From positions 22,092,613 through 22,156,612 of the forward strand of contig NC_052474.1 of assembly GCF_009730915.1 (NCBI RefSeq): DNA of 64,000 bases. The letters run 5' to 3'. Origin of the DNA: Dioscorea cayenensis subsp. rotundata. Lineage: Eukaryota > Streptophyta > Magnoliopsida > Dioscoreales > Dioscoreaceae. A model generated the notes under the pieces. That model made no database searches, was not told the DNA's origin, and saw only the letters and a program-made list of their open reading frames with translations. Positions 35,299 to 46,961 of this stretch are shown here, piece after piece (within the stretch, counting starts at the first letter, position 1; every line of letters begins with the position of its first letter). The position numbers and the translations under genes were made by a program.

Positions 35299-36641
35299 TC
35301 ACACAAAACCACTATAAATCATCCATATGTCGTTTGCTATCTTATCTCTAAGTTCAATCCATTGGCGATTCTCTTCCCATTGTTCTCGCTGTGACCGGGG
35401 CTGTGTTAACATGATTTGCTCATCATTTTGTGTGCTTTCTTCATACATCAACATATCGTTTGGGTCGACACCTACTATATAGTTATGCACTATGCAATAT
35501 GCAAGAACTAATTTAACCTGTGTCCTGAAAGGGAAGAAAGGGTGTGATGTAAGAATCTAGAAACAATTTTTCAAGATTGCGAAAGCACGCTCTACACGTG
35601 GCCGTAGCATCGAGTGTCGAAGGTTGAACAATTACTTTGGATTTGTTGGTGCCCTTCCACTATGTTCTTTCAAATGATACCTAACACCTCGATACGGTGC
35701 TATGAACCCTTGCATAGTAGTATAACCGGCGTCTACAAGATAATACTTCCCTACAATAATGACACCTGTCAATTATTCGTTCGTGTAATATTTTAATTCA
35801 CTAGTACTCGGTCTCCTACCTTCTATCAGTTTTAATCCTTCAGGTTGTGGTCTTTCTAGTGCATCTTTTAGGACAGTGAAGTCATTCGCTGATCCCTCCC
35901 AACCCGCCAACACATAAGTGAACTGCAAATCAGGGTTCACAACAGCCAACACATTTTGGGTTGGGCCTTTACGACCACGAAACCGAGGCATTGCTTGAGG
36001 TGGGACGGACGCATCAATATGCGTCCCATCGAACAAACCTATACAGTCCTACATGAGAAAAGTATATGAAGGAACATGGATGGAATGATTACGGGGAAAT
36101 GATTAAATTTATGTTATATGTCAAATTTACTTACTTTGAAGAATGGATACCAGTTGGGGTTATATTCAATTTCTGGATAACAATTGGAGCTAAGGGAATG
36201 AACAAAATCATCTCGAATGGCACAAACAGCTCTGAGCATGCAATTAAAATATTGACTAATCGTTTCCCCAGATCGGACAAACTCAATTCTCATAGTCCTA
36301 TTTTTTGTGTTATGACCAACAATATGTAAGAACATGGCTAATTGTTCCTCCACAGATATGTGCCGCGTGACCTGAAGGAGATGCTTGTCACGCATGATCG
36401 AGGCTAGATGCATAAAAGGACCTACATCCATCCTAAGATAGCTCACGCAATAGTCATGACCACTCCTTAAAATACGCTCCATATGTTTTTTCCTAGTCAA
36501 GTCTCGAAACATGGATGGTTCCTTACTTCTCCCTGACCTAGAGACATGCACATCCTCAATTTGGCAGGCAACAACCACAACGACGGTAGTAAACGCGGCA
36601 ATCAATGGCCTTACATGGTCATTAACAATCAAGCTATCCAT
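35299..36641 (-). pseudogene. PIF/Harbinger DDE transposase (DDE_Tnp_4 type), disabled
   Basis: Reading on the minus strand from 36641, the N-terminal region (SGRSKEPSMFRDLTRKKHME, then LRSGHDYCVSYLRMD and SVEEQLAMFLHIVGHNTKNR) is intact to about 36,127, where an intron is inferred. The next exon, about 36,050-35,820, has FDGTHIDASVP (first catalytic Asp), RGRKGPTQNVLA and FTYVLAGWEGSANDFTVL. The last exon from about 35,755 holds [15 protein letters not shown] (second Asp), RPRVERAFAILK (catalytic Glu) and KLVLAYCIVHNYIVGV, ending at 35,299. All three DDE residues remain, but two stops fall in the last exon, one after RAPTNPK near 35,626 and one just after the ERAFAILK region near 35,563. The enzyme would cut and rejoin the element ends; this copy would be truncated before the Glu. 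Confidence 0.9.
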
Positions 36642-36769
36642 CTACATAATTATGAATAACGTTATTGATATGAACATGCAACTACTAACTGAATTCGGTA
36701 CACACCAGTTGGGAAATTGCAAATTATAACGGGAAATAAGTCAGAAATAAAATAAATAAAAACAACGAC

Positions 36770-39700
36770 AGAATAAGCTATGAAGATGGTTATAAACAAG
36801 CCAACAATAGCATGCTATGTGAAGACATAAGAAATTGCATGTTATGCCAAGATATAAATCAGAAATAACTAAAACAAAGTGGAGAAATAAACACAAATAA
36901 AAAACAATAATAAGAGAACATGTTATGAAGATGGTTATTAAAAAGCCAACAATAGCATGCTATGATAAGACATAAGAAATTGCATGTTATGGCAAGATAT
37001 AAATAAGAAATAACTGAAACAAACTAGAGAACACAACAGAAATGAAAAACAACAATGACAGAACTTGGTATGAAGATGGTTATAAAAAAGCCAACAATAG
37101 CATGCTATGTGAAGACATAAGAAATTGCATGTTATGGCAAGATTCAGAAATAACTGAAACAAACTGGAGAACACAACAGAAATGAAAAACAACAATGATA
37201 GAACATGCTATGAAGATGGTTATTAAAAAGCCAACAATAGCATGCTATGTGAAGACATAAGAAATTGCATGTTATGCCAAGATATAAATCAGAAATAACT
37301 GAAACAAATTGGAGAACACAACAGAAATGAAAAACAGCAATGACAGAACATGTTATGAAGATGGTAATTAAAAAGCCAACAATAGCAAGCTATGTGAAAT
37401 AATTGAAATCAAACTAGAGAACACAACAGAAATCAAAACAATGGTATTGACATAGGAACTTAGGTTCGTGTTCTCCAAGTCAAAAGTGCAATGTTCTCTG
37501 TACCAAAGGTATGAAGTTACTGGACCAGGCCAGGCCTCAAAACCAGTAGCAAGTCAAACCGGTGACTTTATATGAACTATAAACCCTCGTTCAAATAATA
37601 CCATGAAATGTTATGATTACAAATAAGAACAAGAAATAACACAGCAGACTAACTAAACAATAAAATGCTATGATTAGGAATAAGAACATGAAATAAACCA
37701 AAATGAAACAAGAAATAAACCAATATGATATAATTATTTATGAAACAAAGCAGTAAAAAAAAAAAAGAAACAAACCACAAAGAAATAAACCAGTATGCTA
37801 TGAATAACACAACAGAATAACTAAACAATAACATGCTATGATAAAGAATAAGAAAGAGAAATACCAAAACAGAAATAAACCAGCATGAACAATAAATGGA
37901 AATAAAGCAGCAAGCAAATAAACAAGTATGCTATGAACAACACAACATAATATGCAAACAATAACATGCTATGATAAAGAATAAGAAATAAGGAATAACA
38001 CAACAGACATAAACCATAATGAACATGAATGATAAATAAACCAATTCTCACAAATATAGCATGCTCTGATAAGACATAAGAAATTGCATGTTGTGCCAAG
38101 ATATAAATCAGAAATAACTGAAACAAACCGGAGAACACAACAGAAATGAAAAACAACAATGACAGAATATGATATGAAGATGGTTATAAAAAAGGCAACA
38201 ATAACATAAGAAATTGCATGTTATGGCAAGATATAAATCAGAAATAACTGAAACAAACTGGAGAATAAACTAGAAATGAAAACAATTGTTTTGACATAGG
38301 AACTTAAGTCCGTGTTCTCCAAGTCAAAAGTGCAATGTTCTCTGTACCAAAGGTATGAAATTACTGGACTAGGCCAGGTATCAGAACCAGTGGCAAGTTA
38401 AACCGGTGACTTTATATGAACTATAAACCCTCGTTCAAATTGTACCATGAAATGCTATGATTAGGAATAAGAAGAAGAAATAACACAGCAGACTATCTAA
38501 ACAATAAAATGCTATGTTTAGGATAAGAACAAGAAATAAACCAATATGAAACAATAAATAAACTAATATGATATAATTATTTATGAAACAAAGCAGTATA
38601 AGAAAAAAAAAGAAACAAACCACAAAGAAATAAACCAGTATGCTATGAATAACACAACAGAATAACTAAACAATAACAAGCTATGATAAAGAATAAGAAA
38701 GAGAAATACCAAAACAGAAATAAACCACTATGAACAATAAATGGAAATAAAGCAGCAAGCAAATAAATAAGTATGCTATGAACAACACAACATAATATGC
38801 AAACAATAACATGCTATGATAAGGAATAAGAAATAAGGAATAACACAACAAACATAAACCATTATGAACATGAATGACTAATAAACAAGTATGTTATGAA
38901 TTACACAGCATAATATCTAAACAATAACATGCTATGATAAGGAATAAGAAATAAGAAATAATCCCATATGAAATAAACAAGTATAATATGAATAACACAG
39001 CAGGATATGTAAACAATAAAATGCTATGATTAGGAATAAGAACATGAAATAAACAAATATGAAACAAGAATATGAAATAATTATTTATGAAACAAAGCAG
39101 TGTAAACAAGAATAAGAAACAAACCACAATGAAATAAACCAGTATGCTATGAATAACACAGCCGAATAAGTAAACAATAACATGTTATGATAAAGAATAA
39201 GAAATGAGAAATAAACAAAACAGAAAGAAACCAGTATGAACAAGAAATGGAAATAAAGCAGTAAGAAATAAACAAGTATGCTATGAATAACACAGCATAA
39301 TATGTAAACATTAACATGTAATCATAAGGAATAAGAAATAAGATATAAGACAATAGAAATAAACAAGTATGCTATGAACAACACAAACATAATATGTAAA
39401 CAATAGCATGATATAATAATGAATAATAAATAAGGAATAACACAACAGAAATAAACCAGTATGAATAAGAATAAGGAAAAAAAAAAAGTATGCTATGAAT
39501 AACACAACATAATATCTAAACAGTACATGATATGATAACAACTAAGAAATAAGGAATAACACAACGGACAAGTATGAACAGGAATAACAAATAAACAAAT
39601 ATGCTATGAACAACACAACATAATGTGTAAACAATAACATGCTATGATACGGAATAAGAAATAAGAAATACAACAAAAGAAATAAACTAGTATGAATAAG

Positions 39701-39870
39701 AATAAAAATTAAACAAGTATGCTATGAATAACAAATATATCTAACAAATAATATGCAGATCTGGAAATAAGAAATAAGACATGCTATGATACTGAATAAG
39801 AAATAAGAAATAACCAGTATGAACAAGAAATAAACCAGTAGAACAAATATAGCTAACAAATAAACCAGTA
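36770..39870. repeat. satellite-like array inside Harbinger, between transposase and right end
   Basis: From 36,780 to 37,440 a unit of about 140-150 bp (GAAGATGGTTAT, AGCCAACAATAGCATGCTAT, AAGAAATTGCATGTTATG, AGAAATAACTGAAAC) repeats about five times. A non-repeated marker around GACATAGGAACTTA, GTGTTCTCCAAGTC and AACCGGTGACTTTATATGAA occurs at 37,449 and again at 38,293, showing an 844-bp higher-order direct duplication. From 38,640 to 39,870 a shorter unit (ATAAACCAGTATGCTATGAA, TAACACAACATAATATG, AACAATAACATGCTATGATA) repeats many times. The minus-strand frames here are hydrophobic translations of the repeat and are not genes. The array probably lies in the 5' leader or intron of the minus-strand transposase transcript. 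Confidence 0.88.
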
Positions 39871-40499
39871 TGAAAAAATAAAACAAAGGGTTTTCTTGTA
39901 GATCTCGAAGGAAAACAAGATCGGGATAGGAAGACCACTGAAAACACTAGGCACGATCGTATCATCTACAAAGCTTTAAGGGACAACAAAATAAAAAACA
40001 AAAAAAAAGGTAAAAGCAGACAACCTACAAGCATTAGGAAAAAAGGGGGAAAATATATCAAAAGTAGCATGGTCTAAAAAAACCAGTTCTCACAAATATA
40101 CCTAACAAATAAACTAGTATGAAAAAAATTAAACAAGAGGTTTTCTTGCATATCTGAAAGGAAAACAATATTTCAAGAGGAAAACCACTGAAAACAGAAG
40201 GGAACAACAACATCAAAAATAGGGTAAAAACAGACAAGATACTAGCATAAAGAAATGGAAAAAGGGTAAAATATATCAAAAACAGCAACAACTAACCATA
40301 AAATTAAAAAAAATCTTGCAGATATGCAAGAAACTCAAGATCAGGAGAGGAAAACCTGGAAAATCAGCGACGATCAAAATACCATCTGAAAAACTTGAAG
40401 AAACAACACAATAAAAAAAGGAAACACAAAGGAAATATAGAACGTCAAGAACGAAAAGGGAAAAAGAAAAAAAACCAAATAGCATCGTTCGCATCCATT

Positions 40500-40870
40500 T
40501 CTTGGAGGAAAGATGTCTACTGAGTTAGATCTGAAATGCTGGCGAACAAGGAAAACATAATCACAGCCAAGAGAGGGATGGATGGTGGCCACAAAGATAC
40601 GGTGATGCTCGGGTGAAGACGACAGGGAGATGGGAGTGGAGGAGGTGGACAACCCTAGAAGAGAATCGGAGACAAGAGGAAGAGGTCAGGACTGGAGGAG
40701 GCGGAGAAACCATAGAAGAGAAATGATGGGGAAGAGAGATCGGGAGTGGAGACCAAGAACCCTAGAAGGGAGACGAGAGGGATGAGAGATCGGGAGAGGA
40801 GGCGGAGAACCCTAGACGAAAATCCCTGAAGCGGCCTGGGAATTGGAGAAAGGTGGGGGTGAAGTCCAAC
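40500..40870 (-). promoter_or_regulatory. probable promoter/5' leader of the Harbinger transposase transcript
   Basis: On the minus strand this GC-richer block reads as a pyrimidine-rich plant 5' leader with repeated CTAGGGTTCTCCGCCTCC-like and GATCTCTC-type segments, just inside the right terminal inverted repeat. Upstream-most position, composition and the absence of a conserved reading frame suggest the transposase transcript starts here and crosses the satellite array. No convincing TATA box is identified. Confidence 0.4.
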
Positions 40871-41896
40871 GTATCACGTGACACAACGTGAAGGAAGTGA
40901 ACGGCCGTAAATCCCACTTCGGGGTTTTTTTCTCCCAAAGTGGCTGGGGTGAAGTGGGGTGCTTTGGAACTTGTCAAATCAATATTTCAAAGTTCACTTC
41001 GGCGAACCAAACAAGAAGAAGTGCTTCGAAAGTAACCATTTCAGCCACTTCGGGTTCAAATTTGGCGAACCAAACACACCCTAAGCTTCTAAATTTGTGT
41101 ATGTAGTTATTTCAGTAAAATAGGAAGTTGTGAAGTTCTCAATTAGGAGTGATATTGGCAATGGAAACATTGTCTAATTGTAAATGAGCTTCAAATCACA
41201 TAAACGCATGTCAATTCTCATGTTTTTTATGTTTGATGTTCAACTGTTATTTAAATTCCAAACACTATGTTTCCTAATTTAATCTTTGAAGTTCCAAGGG
41301 TTGTAGGACGGGTGGGCACTCGGACACCCGATAGTGTTCTTGAAGCTCCGATCTGCTAACAGCCTAGTTAAATTTACTGGTTATGTTAAATATTTTTGAA
41401 TTAGATTTTACTTGATGATTTGTTTGTTTTGATGTATTATTATGCAGATCTAATCCATTAATGGCTACTAGATGCTCAATAATTTTCCATCAATAGGATG
41501 ATAAGTGAAAATTAAGATCCGATTTTGTTTGGGGATGATGTTTTAAATCCGATAGTGTTCTAGCAGATCCAATCCACTATCAGCCTGTGGATGATATATA
41601 TATAATTTTCAAATGATTAATCATAGTAATAATACTAATACTAATGCATAATAAATAAAGTTAATAATGTTAAATTTCATGTATCATGATTATTTTTTTT
41701 TGGATCCGATATCATTGAGCAGATCCAATCCGCTAATAGTCAGTTGATAGTTGATACTATACTCATTATATATCACACTGGTGTTTTGCTTCCTTTTCTT
41801 GGGTTTTACATTGTGCGGTAGCGTTGCTCACCGAAACCCTAAACAACGCCAAAACTTGGGCGATCCTGGTGAGAAGACGAGTGACGCAAGTGTATT

Positions 41897-42082
41897 ATTT
41901 TTTTTGACAAGAGGAATAGACAGCCCGAAGGCCCTGCTAAACCGTCAGGGCATGCACAAGTCTCGGTGGAGCAAATGGGGGTGGGGCCCACACACACATG
42001 GGCGCTGGGACCATCCATACACAACCACCGCTCACATCTCCCAGAAATGTGCCCTCAGTCGAGAATCAAACTCTCACCACTT
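41897..42082 (-). mobile_element. SINE, 186 bp, with 17-bp target duplication
   Basis: Flanked by AGTGACGCAAGTGTATT at 41880-41896 and 42083-42099. The related repeat at 25.4-26.3 kb has a single copy of this site (AGTGATGCAGGTGTATT), an empty site. On the minus strand it begins with a box B-like GAGTTTGATTC and ends in an A-rich tail (T run at 41,897-41,905 on the plus strand), so it is 5'-truncated within the tRNA-like head. The body matches the element at 63833-64000 (GAGGGCACATTTCTGGGAG, GGTCCCAGC). Confidence 0.9.
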
Positions 42083-42148
42083 AGTGACGCAAGTGTATTG
42101 GATCAAGAAAAGTTTATGACTGGAAGACTTTTATGACTAGAAGACTTA

Positions 42149-42720
42149 GGCTTTGCTTGGGGTGAAGGGTTATGGATGGTTTGGGAGGGTTTTGGAGGTA
42201 AGGGTTATTTAAACCCTTGATTGGGGTGAGGGGTTGAGGGTGAAGTAAAGGTTTGGGAGGTAAATTGAGGGTTGAAAACACCCCATTTTACCTCCACTTC
42301 TCAACCCTCCAAATTGGAGGGTTGAGGAGGGTTCATACTTTTTTATGACAAGAATGCCCTTAGTAGAATAATATAATGACCGAACAATAAATAGTATTTT
42401 TTCTTAAAATTATTATTTTTTAATTAAAAAATTATTATTTTGTTATTATTGAGTTTATATCTCAAAGGGTAAACATCCTATTTTGGTAATATTTTATGAT
42501 AACAAATATTGGAAACATAAGACATATCAAGGATATTTTGGTAATATTAGTACCAACCCTTATTTTCCTTTACCTCCAATCCAAACACAAAAAGTTAAAT
42601 AACCTTCATTTACTTTACTCTTGCCCCAAGCATGATATAAGTTCAACCCTTACCTTCTCTTCCTTTACCTTACCTTACCTTACTTTATGAACCTTCCCCA
42701 AACTCCATCCAAGCAAGGCC
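42149..42720 (+). mobile_element. Tourist-like MITE (PIF/Harbinger), complete
   Basis: TIRs GGCTTTGCTTGG and (inverted) GGCCTTGCTTGG are flanked by TTA at 42146-42148 and 42721-42723. The interior is non-coding, with GGAGGGTTGAGG-type symmetric sequence. The related repeat at 26.2 kb is uninterrupted at this point. A left-end relative lies at 23508-23725. Confidence 0.88.
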
Positions 42721-42799
42721 TTAGGAGAAGAAGTCGCATGTCGAGCTTCTCTAGATATTGTTCTCTTTTGTCCCGGTTTGTTCCAATCGCATAAGAAAT

Positions 42800-43330
42800 T
42801 AGTGTAGCTTTTCCTCGTCTTGCGCTCGACCTAATTCTCCAATTGCTCCGCATATGCATCCTTCACACATACAACATGGGAGTCTCGTATAGCTCATTAG
42901 CGCGTCCCTCATCATATCGCCTTGAGTCTTGTGAAACATGCCACCACTATCGTTCTTTTTTGACAAATCAAAGCTATTTCACCTTTCAATTGATGAACCC
43001 TGGGACCATTCCTAACTGAAAAATGGTCCTTCAAATCATGCTAAACTGTCTTTGTAGAGACTCCATAAGAGACATTGGGTTTAATTGACTTGTCAATTGG
43101 GTTAACAAGCCATTGAATAATCATCGAATTGCAAACCTTCCAATATGTTGCCTCAGGGGTGCCGAACGTTGGCATCTTCAATATTCCATCAACGAAGCCT
43201 TCTTTATTTTCTTCCCTTAAAGCATTCAACATCGACTTTTCCTACAAGTAGTAATTGTCTCCCACCAAGGTGCATGTAGTTATCACCATTCCCAGATTCT
43301 CAGACGGCGATAAAAAGAAAGGAGATGACA
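42800..43330 (-). mobile_element. Ty1/copia gag fragment
   Basis: The minus strand reads SMLNALREENKEGFVDG, TYWKVCNSMIIQWLVNPIDK and SIKPNVSYGVSTKTV, then past a stop DLKDHFSVRNGPRVHQLKGE. These match the gag N-terminal region of plant copia elements (NALR...GFVDG; W..CN.M..W). Several stops are present, with no LTR or pol nearby. It is an isolated, dead fragment. Confidence 0.82.
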
Positions 43331-43339
43331 TATGAATCG

Positions 43340-44550
43340 TTCTATTCAAGACTACATTCGGTGATACTTTTGCAATTGATCAATAAATAGAGAAGAGTTA
43401 GACGATGGTGATTAAGTGCAAGTGAAAAATAAAAAATAAAAAGGGTGAGGCAACACGAACCGTTAGAGTTTAAACCTTCTCTAAAACCATGTAGAAAAAT
43501 AAATTTTGGAGAGAAAAGATATCTCATAAAATACAATACAATCAAATTGATCCAGAATATTGAATGTATAGTCATGTCTCTATATGGCTACCACTAAACA
43601 AAGAAACTACCTCCATAATTTCTCCTAACTACAAAATATTCACATAATAACAATTTTTTTATGAGAATTGGTATGGTAGTAAAATGGTATGTCTTTTCTT
43701 ATTTCTATACTATACCTGTATACCATTTTATAGGGTATTGTAGCACCGGTTCATACACAGTAGTTTAGTAGTGAAATGGTATGTCTTTTTCTAATTACTA
43801 GCATATGAGTCCACATGTGCCTTTTATTTGGGTGTTTGTTTTATTTGAACTTTGGGATGGGGCTTTCTTGGGTTTTTGGTTGGCGGGACAGCTGGTAATG
43901 AAGGGGAATAAGGAGATAGGAGAAAGACAGGAAAGAGAGAAGAGAGATCAAGAGAGGAAAGAGGGAAAGATCAAGGAAGAACAGAAAAAAAGATAAGAGG
44001 CGGAAGAAAGGGACTTAGCCAGCTAAATTAGTCTTTAAAACTTCATTCTTCCAGAAATTATTTTTAAGTTCTGTGTATGGATGTGCTTATAATTTAACTT
44101 TCATTGCATATTAAACAACACCCAAAGATGACACAATTTGATATATTTCGTGTTGGAATTGACTCCACATCATCTTCATCAAGTTTCCCAGATTAAAAGT
44201 TGCGCTTTTATTTTGATTAAAATTTATGATAGTTTATTTCCTTGTGAGGTGAATATAAAAATGAATCAGCACACCAAACTTTTTTTCTTTTTAATAAATA
44301 TATTTGAATAAATGACATGATGAATTCTAATTTTTGATATTAGAATTTGGACAGTTTACATATAGTTATCAAACCCAAGTATTGTTACAGTACTATTTCA
44401 AATAGATCCAAATAGATCCATTGTGGGATGTGTTATATTTCTATTTTTCAAAAGTATATAGGAGATATAATAGGTGTATTTTCTATACTAATATATTATT
44501 TGATAGTATTTATCATTTTTGTAAAAAAAATTAGCATTATAAATAAAAAG
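43340..44550. other. spacer without recognisable features
   Basis: AT-rich sequence with a purine-rich stretch at 43,900-44,000. I see no gene or repeat terminus. Confidence 0.5.
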
Positions 44551-45987
44551 TGTTAAGTCTGATGACGTGGATTGGCATTATATGACAAGTCATATAGTGA
44601 CATGGCAAGAGAATGATGACGTGGCTAGAGATGACTCATCAAAGAAGAGGTGAATAGGATGATGATGCGGCAAAAGATGATGTCATGACATGTGATGAAG
44701 ATCAAGGTTGAAGATTTTATTTAGTAGATATTCCTCTCAATACAATCATGTGATGATCAACTATTTTAAGAAAGTGCATCAAGTCTATAGGATCTCTTCA
44801 AGAAAGGTAAGTTTTATTTTAGGTATAATTGTTTATCCTTGGTAAGATCCGGGATGACAATTCATATCTTTGATAGAACTCCTTTTTAGAAAGATCTATT
44901 TGAAGAGAGAGAAATATTCTATCATTGGCAAGAATTCAAGATCATGAAGATTGTATGAAGCTATTAGAAGACAAAAGTTAAACTTGGTATGAAGCTATTA
45001 GAAGACACAAGGTTTAGTTTGGTGTGAAGCTATTTGAAGACACAAACTAAATAAGGTAAGGACAAGCCAAGGAAATTATCAAGACCATATTTAGCATTAC
45101 TAATTGAAGAAAGATCCAAGAGCTATCTATGGGCGGAACTATTCATTGAGACTAGTCATGTGAGGAGATTGTTTGAAGATTGCATGAGATATGATTGAAG
45201 ATTTGGATATCCAAGCATGGATGATTGAAGATCATGCTTGAAGATATTGAAGGCTAAACTTGGATGAAGATGAGATCAAGTTTAGTAACAATATTTTCAT
45301 GAGTCAAACGAAGATCATTTGGGAAGACCAAACTTGGGCCAATTTTGGAAAGAAGATCGGGAGATCTTCGGTAGCTATCTTTGGTGAGATGATCTCGTGT
45401 GCCTTGGTGGGCACGTCCCTCAGGAGAGGGAGACCTACTAAAGTGATGTGAGGAAGGAAGCAGCTGCAGGCAAGAGGAGCTCGAGTCGAATCAACTGCTA
45501 CGAGGCGAACTGAAGGAACCGGGAGGTTGAAGGTCGTAGATTTGGGTGTATCTGACTAGAACTCAATCATGTTCAGTAAAGTGGGCCATGTTGCAACTGG
45601 GTGTTGCAACATCTAACTTTGGAAGGTGTCCAAGTTAGGAAGCCACGGAGAATTCTAAAAAAGGTAACTGTATGAGACATCGGTGCGTTTATATAAAAGA
45701 TCCAGCTCGAAGATTTAGGATGAGTCAACCAGTGAGAGACTCTTCGGTGAGAGTTGAGTATGTGGCCGTCGGGCAATCTAGAGAGGATATTCTTTGTATT
45801 GTGAGAGTGAGTGAGTGTTGTACTCATTGTTACTATACCTCTTTTAGTGGATTGTTTCTCCGGGCCTGGCCCCCAGATGTAGGCAAGGTTGTGCCGAACT
45901 GGGTTACAAATTTGCTTGTTTCATTTCTCTTGTTTTGATTGTGTGTGTGTGTTTAATCTTTGAATCGGTTTTTAAGTGAACTTAACA
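44551..45987 (+). mobile_element. solo LTR, Ty1/copia SIRE/Maximus-like
   Basis: Starts TGTTAAGT and ends ACTTAACA, perfect 8-bp inverted ends with the TG...CA rule. The interior has repeated GAAGATTGAAGATC-type words, a TATA-like TTTATATAAAAG near 45,690 and a right part with GGCCTGGCCCCCAGATGTAG then GGCAAGGTTGTGCCGAACTG, characteristic of SIRE-type LTRs. No primer-binding site follows. Flanking pentamers (AAAAG, CATCA) do not match, so no target duplication is visible. Confidence 0.8.
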
Positions 45988-46961
45988 CATCACACCCCAC
46001 CAGAACCATAAAAAGTATGATAAAGCTTGCAGAACAAAACTTGGCTAAAATTAACTAAAATAAAAATTTTATATAATTTATATATATTATGCACACTGTA
46101 ACACACATAAATGAGGACGCTTGACCACAGTAATAAAAATTGTTGCCAAACGCTTGACCTTGGATTGAAAAACAAACTAGTCTGAGTTTGCTTGATGATT
46201 ATCGTAATATATCCCAAAGCATGGCAATAATTACGGCTTCGTCTCTTTGTTTGTGTTGTTTTGGATCCCAAATCGTTTCCACGGACTCATACGGACAGAT
46301 GCGTGCTTCTTTCTTATCCGTGTACTGATATCGTACATTATAATATAAATCAAAAGACGTCATCCGCTGTGTTATTCAAAACACAATACACACAATTCAT
46401 CCCGTCGCTGCCGTCCAAACAAGCCTCAAGATTCACGCCATCTTTACCCAAATACACGTTTCAATCTTGAAGCCATCTCCACATGTGTTAGAACTATAGA
46501 ACTTGGAAGCACGAAAGACGAACCGCTAAGGCACCTAAGCGTTCTCGAATCACAAAACTACTAGATCCACTTGGCTGTTTTGATATAACAGGCAACACCG
46601 AACATCCCCCAATCGGAACACTTTGACATACACAAAAATGTCGAGAAATATATACAGCAATATTTGTCGAAAATTACACAGGTCAACCAAACGCTCCTCG
46701 AGATCAGCGCTTCTCTGATCCATATAGTAGAGACCGCGTCTCCGTCTCCGATTCCCAGAAAACCCGGTGGAGGCCATCGTGACCGTTGATGGGCTTGATC
46801 ATCTTCTCATCTCTCCGATGGCCGGCGGCGTGAGCAGTGGTCTGGTCACCGCTTTCCGATACCCAGGTAACCTTGCGGGCCGATCGAAGCCTATCCGCAG
46901 CCTTCTTCTTCTCCACCTCACCCTCCTCCACTCTCTTTCGTAACATTTGGTGCCTCTTACC

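Larger units (their letters stand above)
30933..41081 (-). mobile_element. 10.1 kb PIF/Harbinger transposon with TIRs and TAA target duplication
   Basis: The left end GGGTGTGTTTGGTTCG at 30933 has an exact 16-bp inverted match ending at 41081, and both are flanked by TAA (30930-30932 and 41082-41084), the three-base duplication typical of this superfamily. Both genes expected of the superfamily are inside, on the minus strand: a DDE transposase (35299-36641) and a Myb/SANT-like partner (33840-34761). Both are disabled. The left subterminus repeats GTGTTTGG-type words four times within 200 bp, and GAAGTGG/CCACTTC words recur at both ends, as expected for transposase-binding sites. At 10.1 kb it is large for the superfamily; much of the excess is satellite-like sequence at 31930-32860 and 36770-39870. 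Confidence 0.9.
41197..42773 (+). repeat. dispersed ~0.9 kb repeat, copy 2, with nested SINE and MITE
   Basis: Collinear with 25388-26295 but interrupted by a SINE (41897-42082) and a Tourist-like MITE (42149-42720). Removing both restores the copy 1 order. Nature of the parent repeat is unknown. Confidence 0.75.

Noticed and set aside
37649..39541. Many minus-strand open frames with hydrophobic, membrane-like peptides
   Set aside because: They are translations of the Harbinger satellite repeats. Frames shift between units and no frame is conserved, so they are not membrane-protein genes.
36770..39870. CRISPR-like array
   Set aside because: Units are tandem and diverged without constant repeats and unique spacers, and this is a plant nuclear chromosome.
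45573..45938. Open frames on both strands near 45.6-45.9 kb
   Set aside because: They fall in the R/U5 part of the SIRE-like LTR and have no protein similarity.
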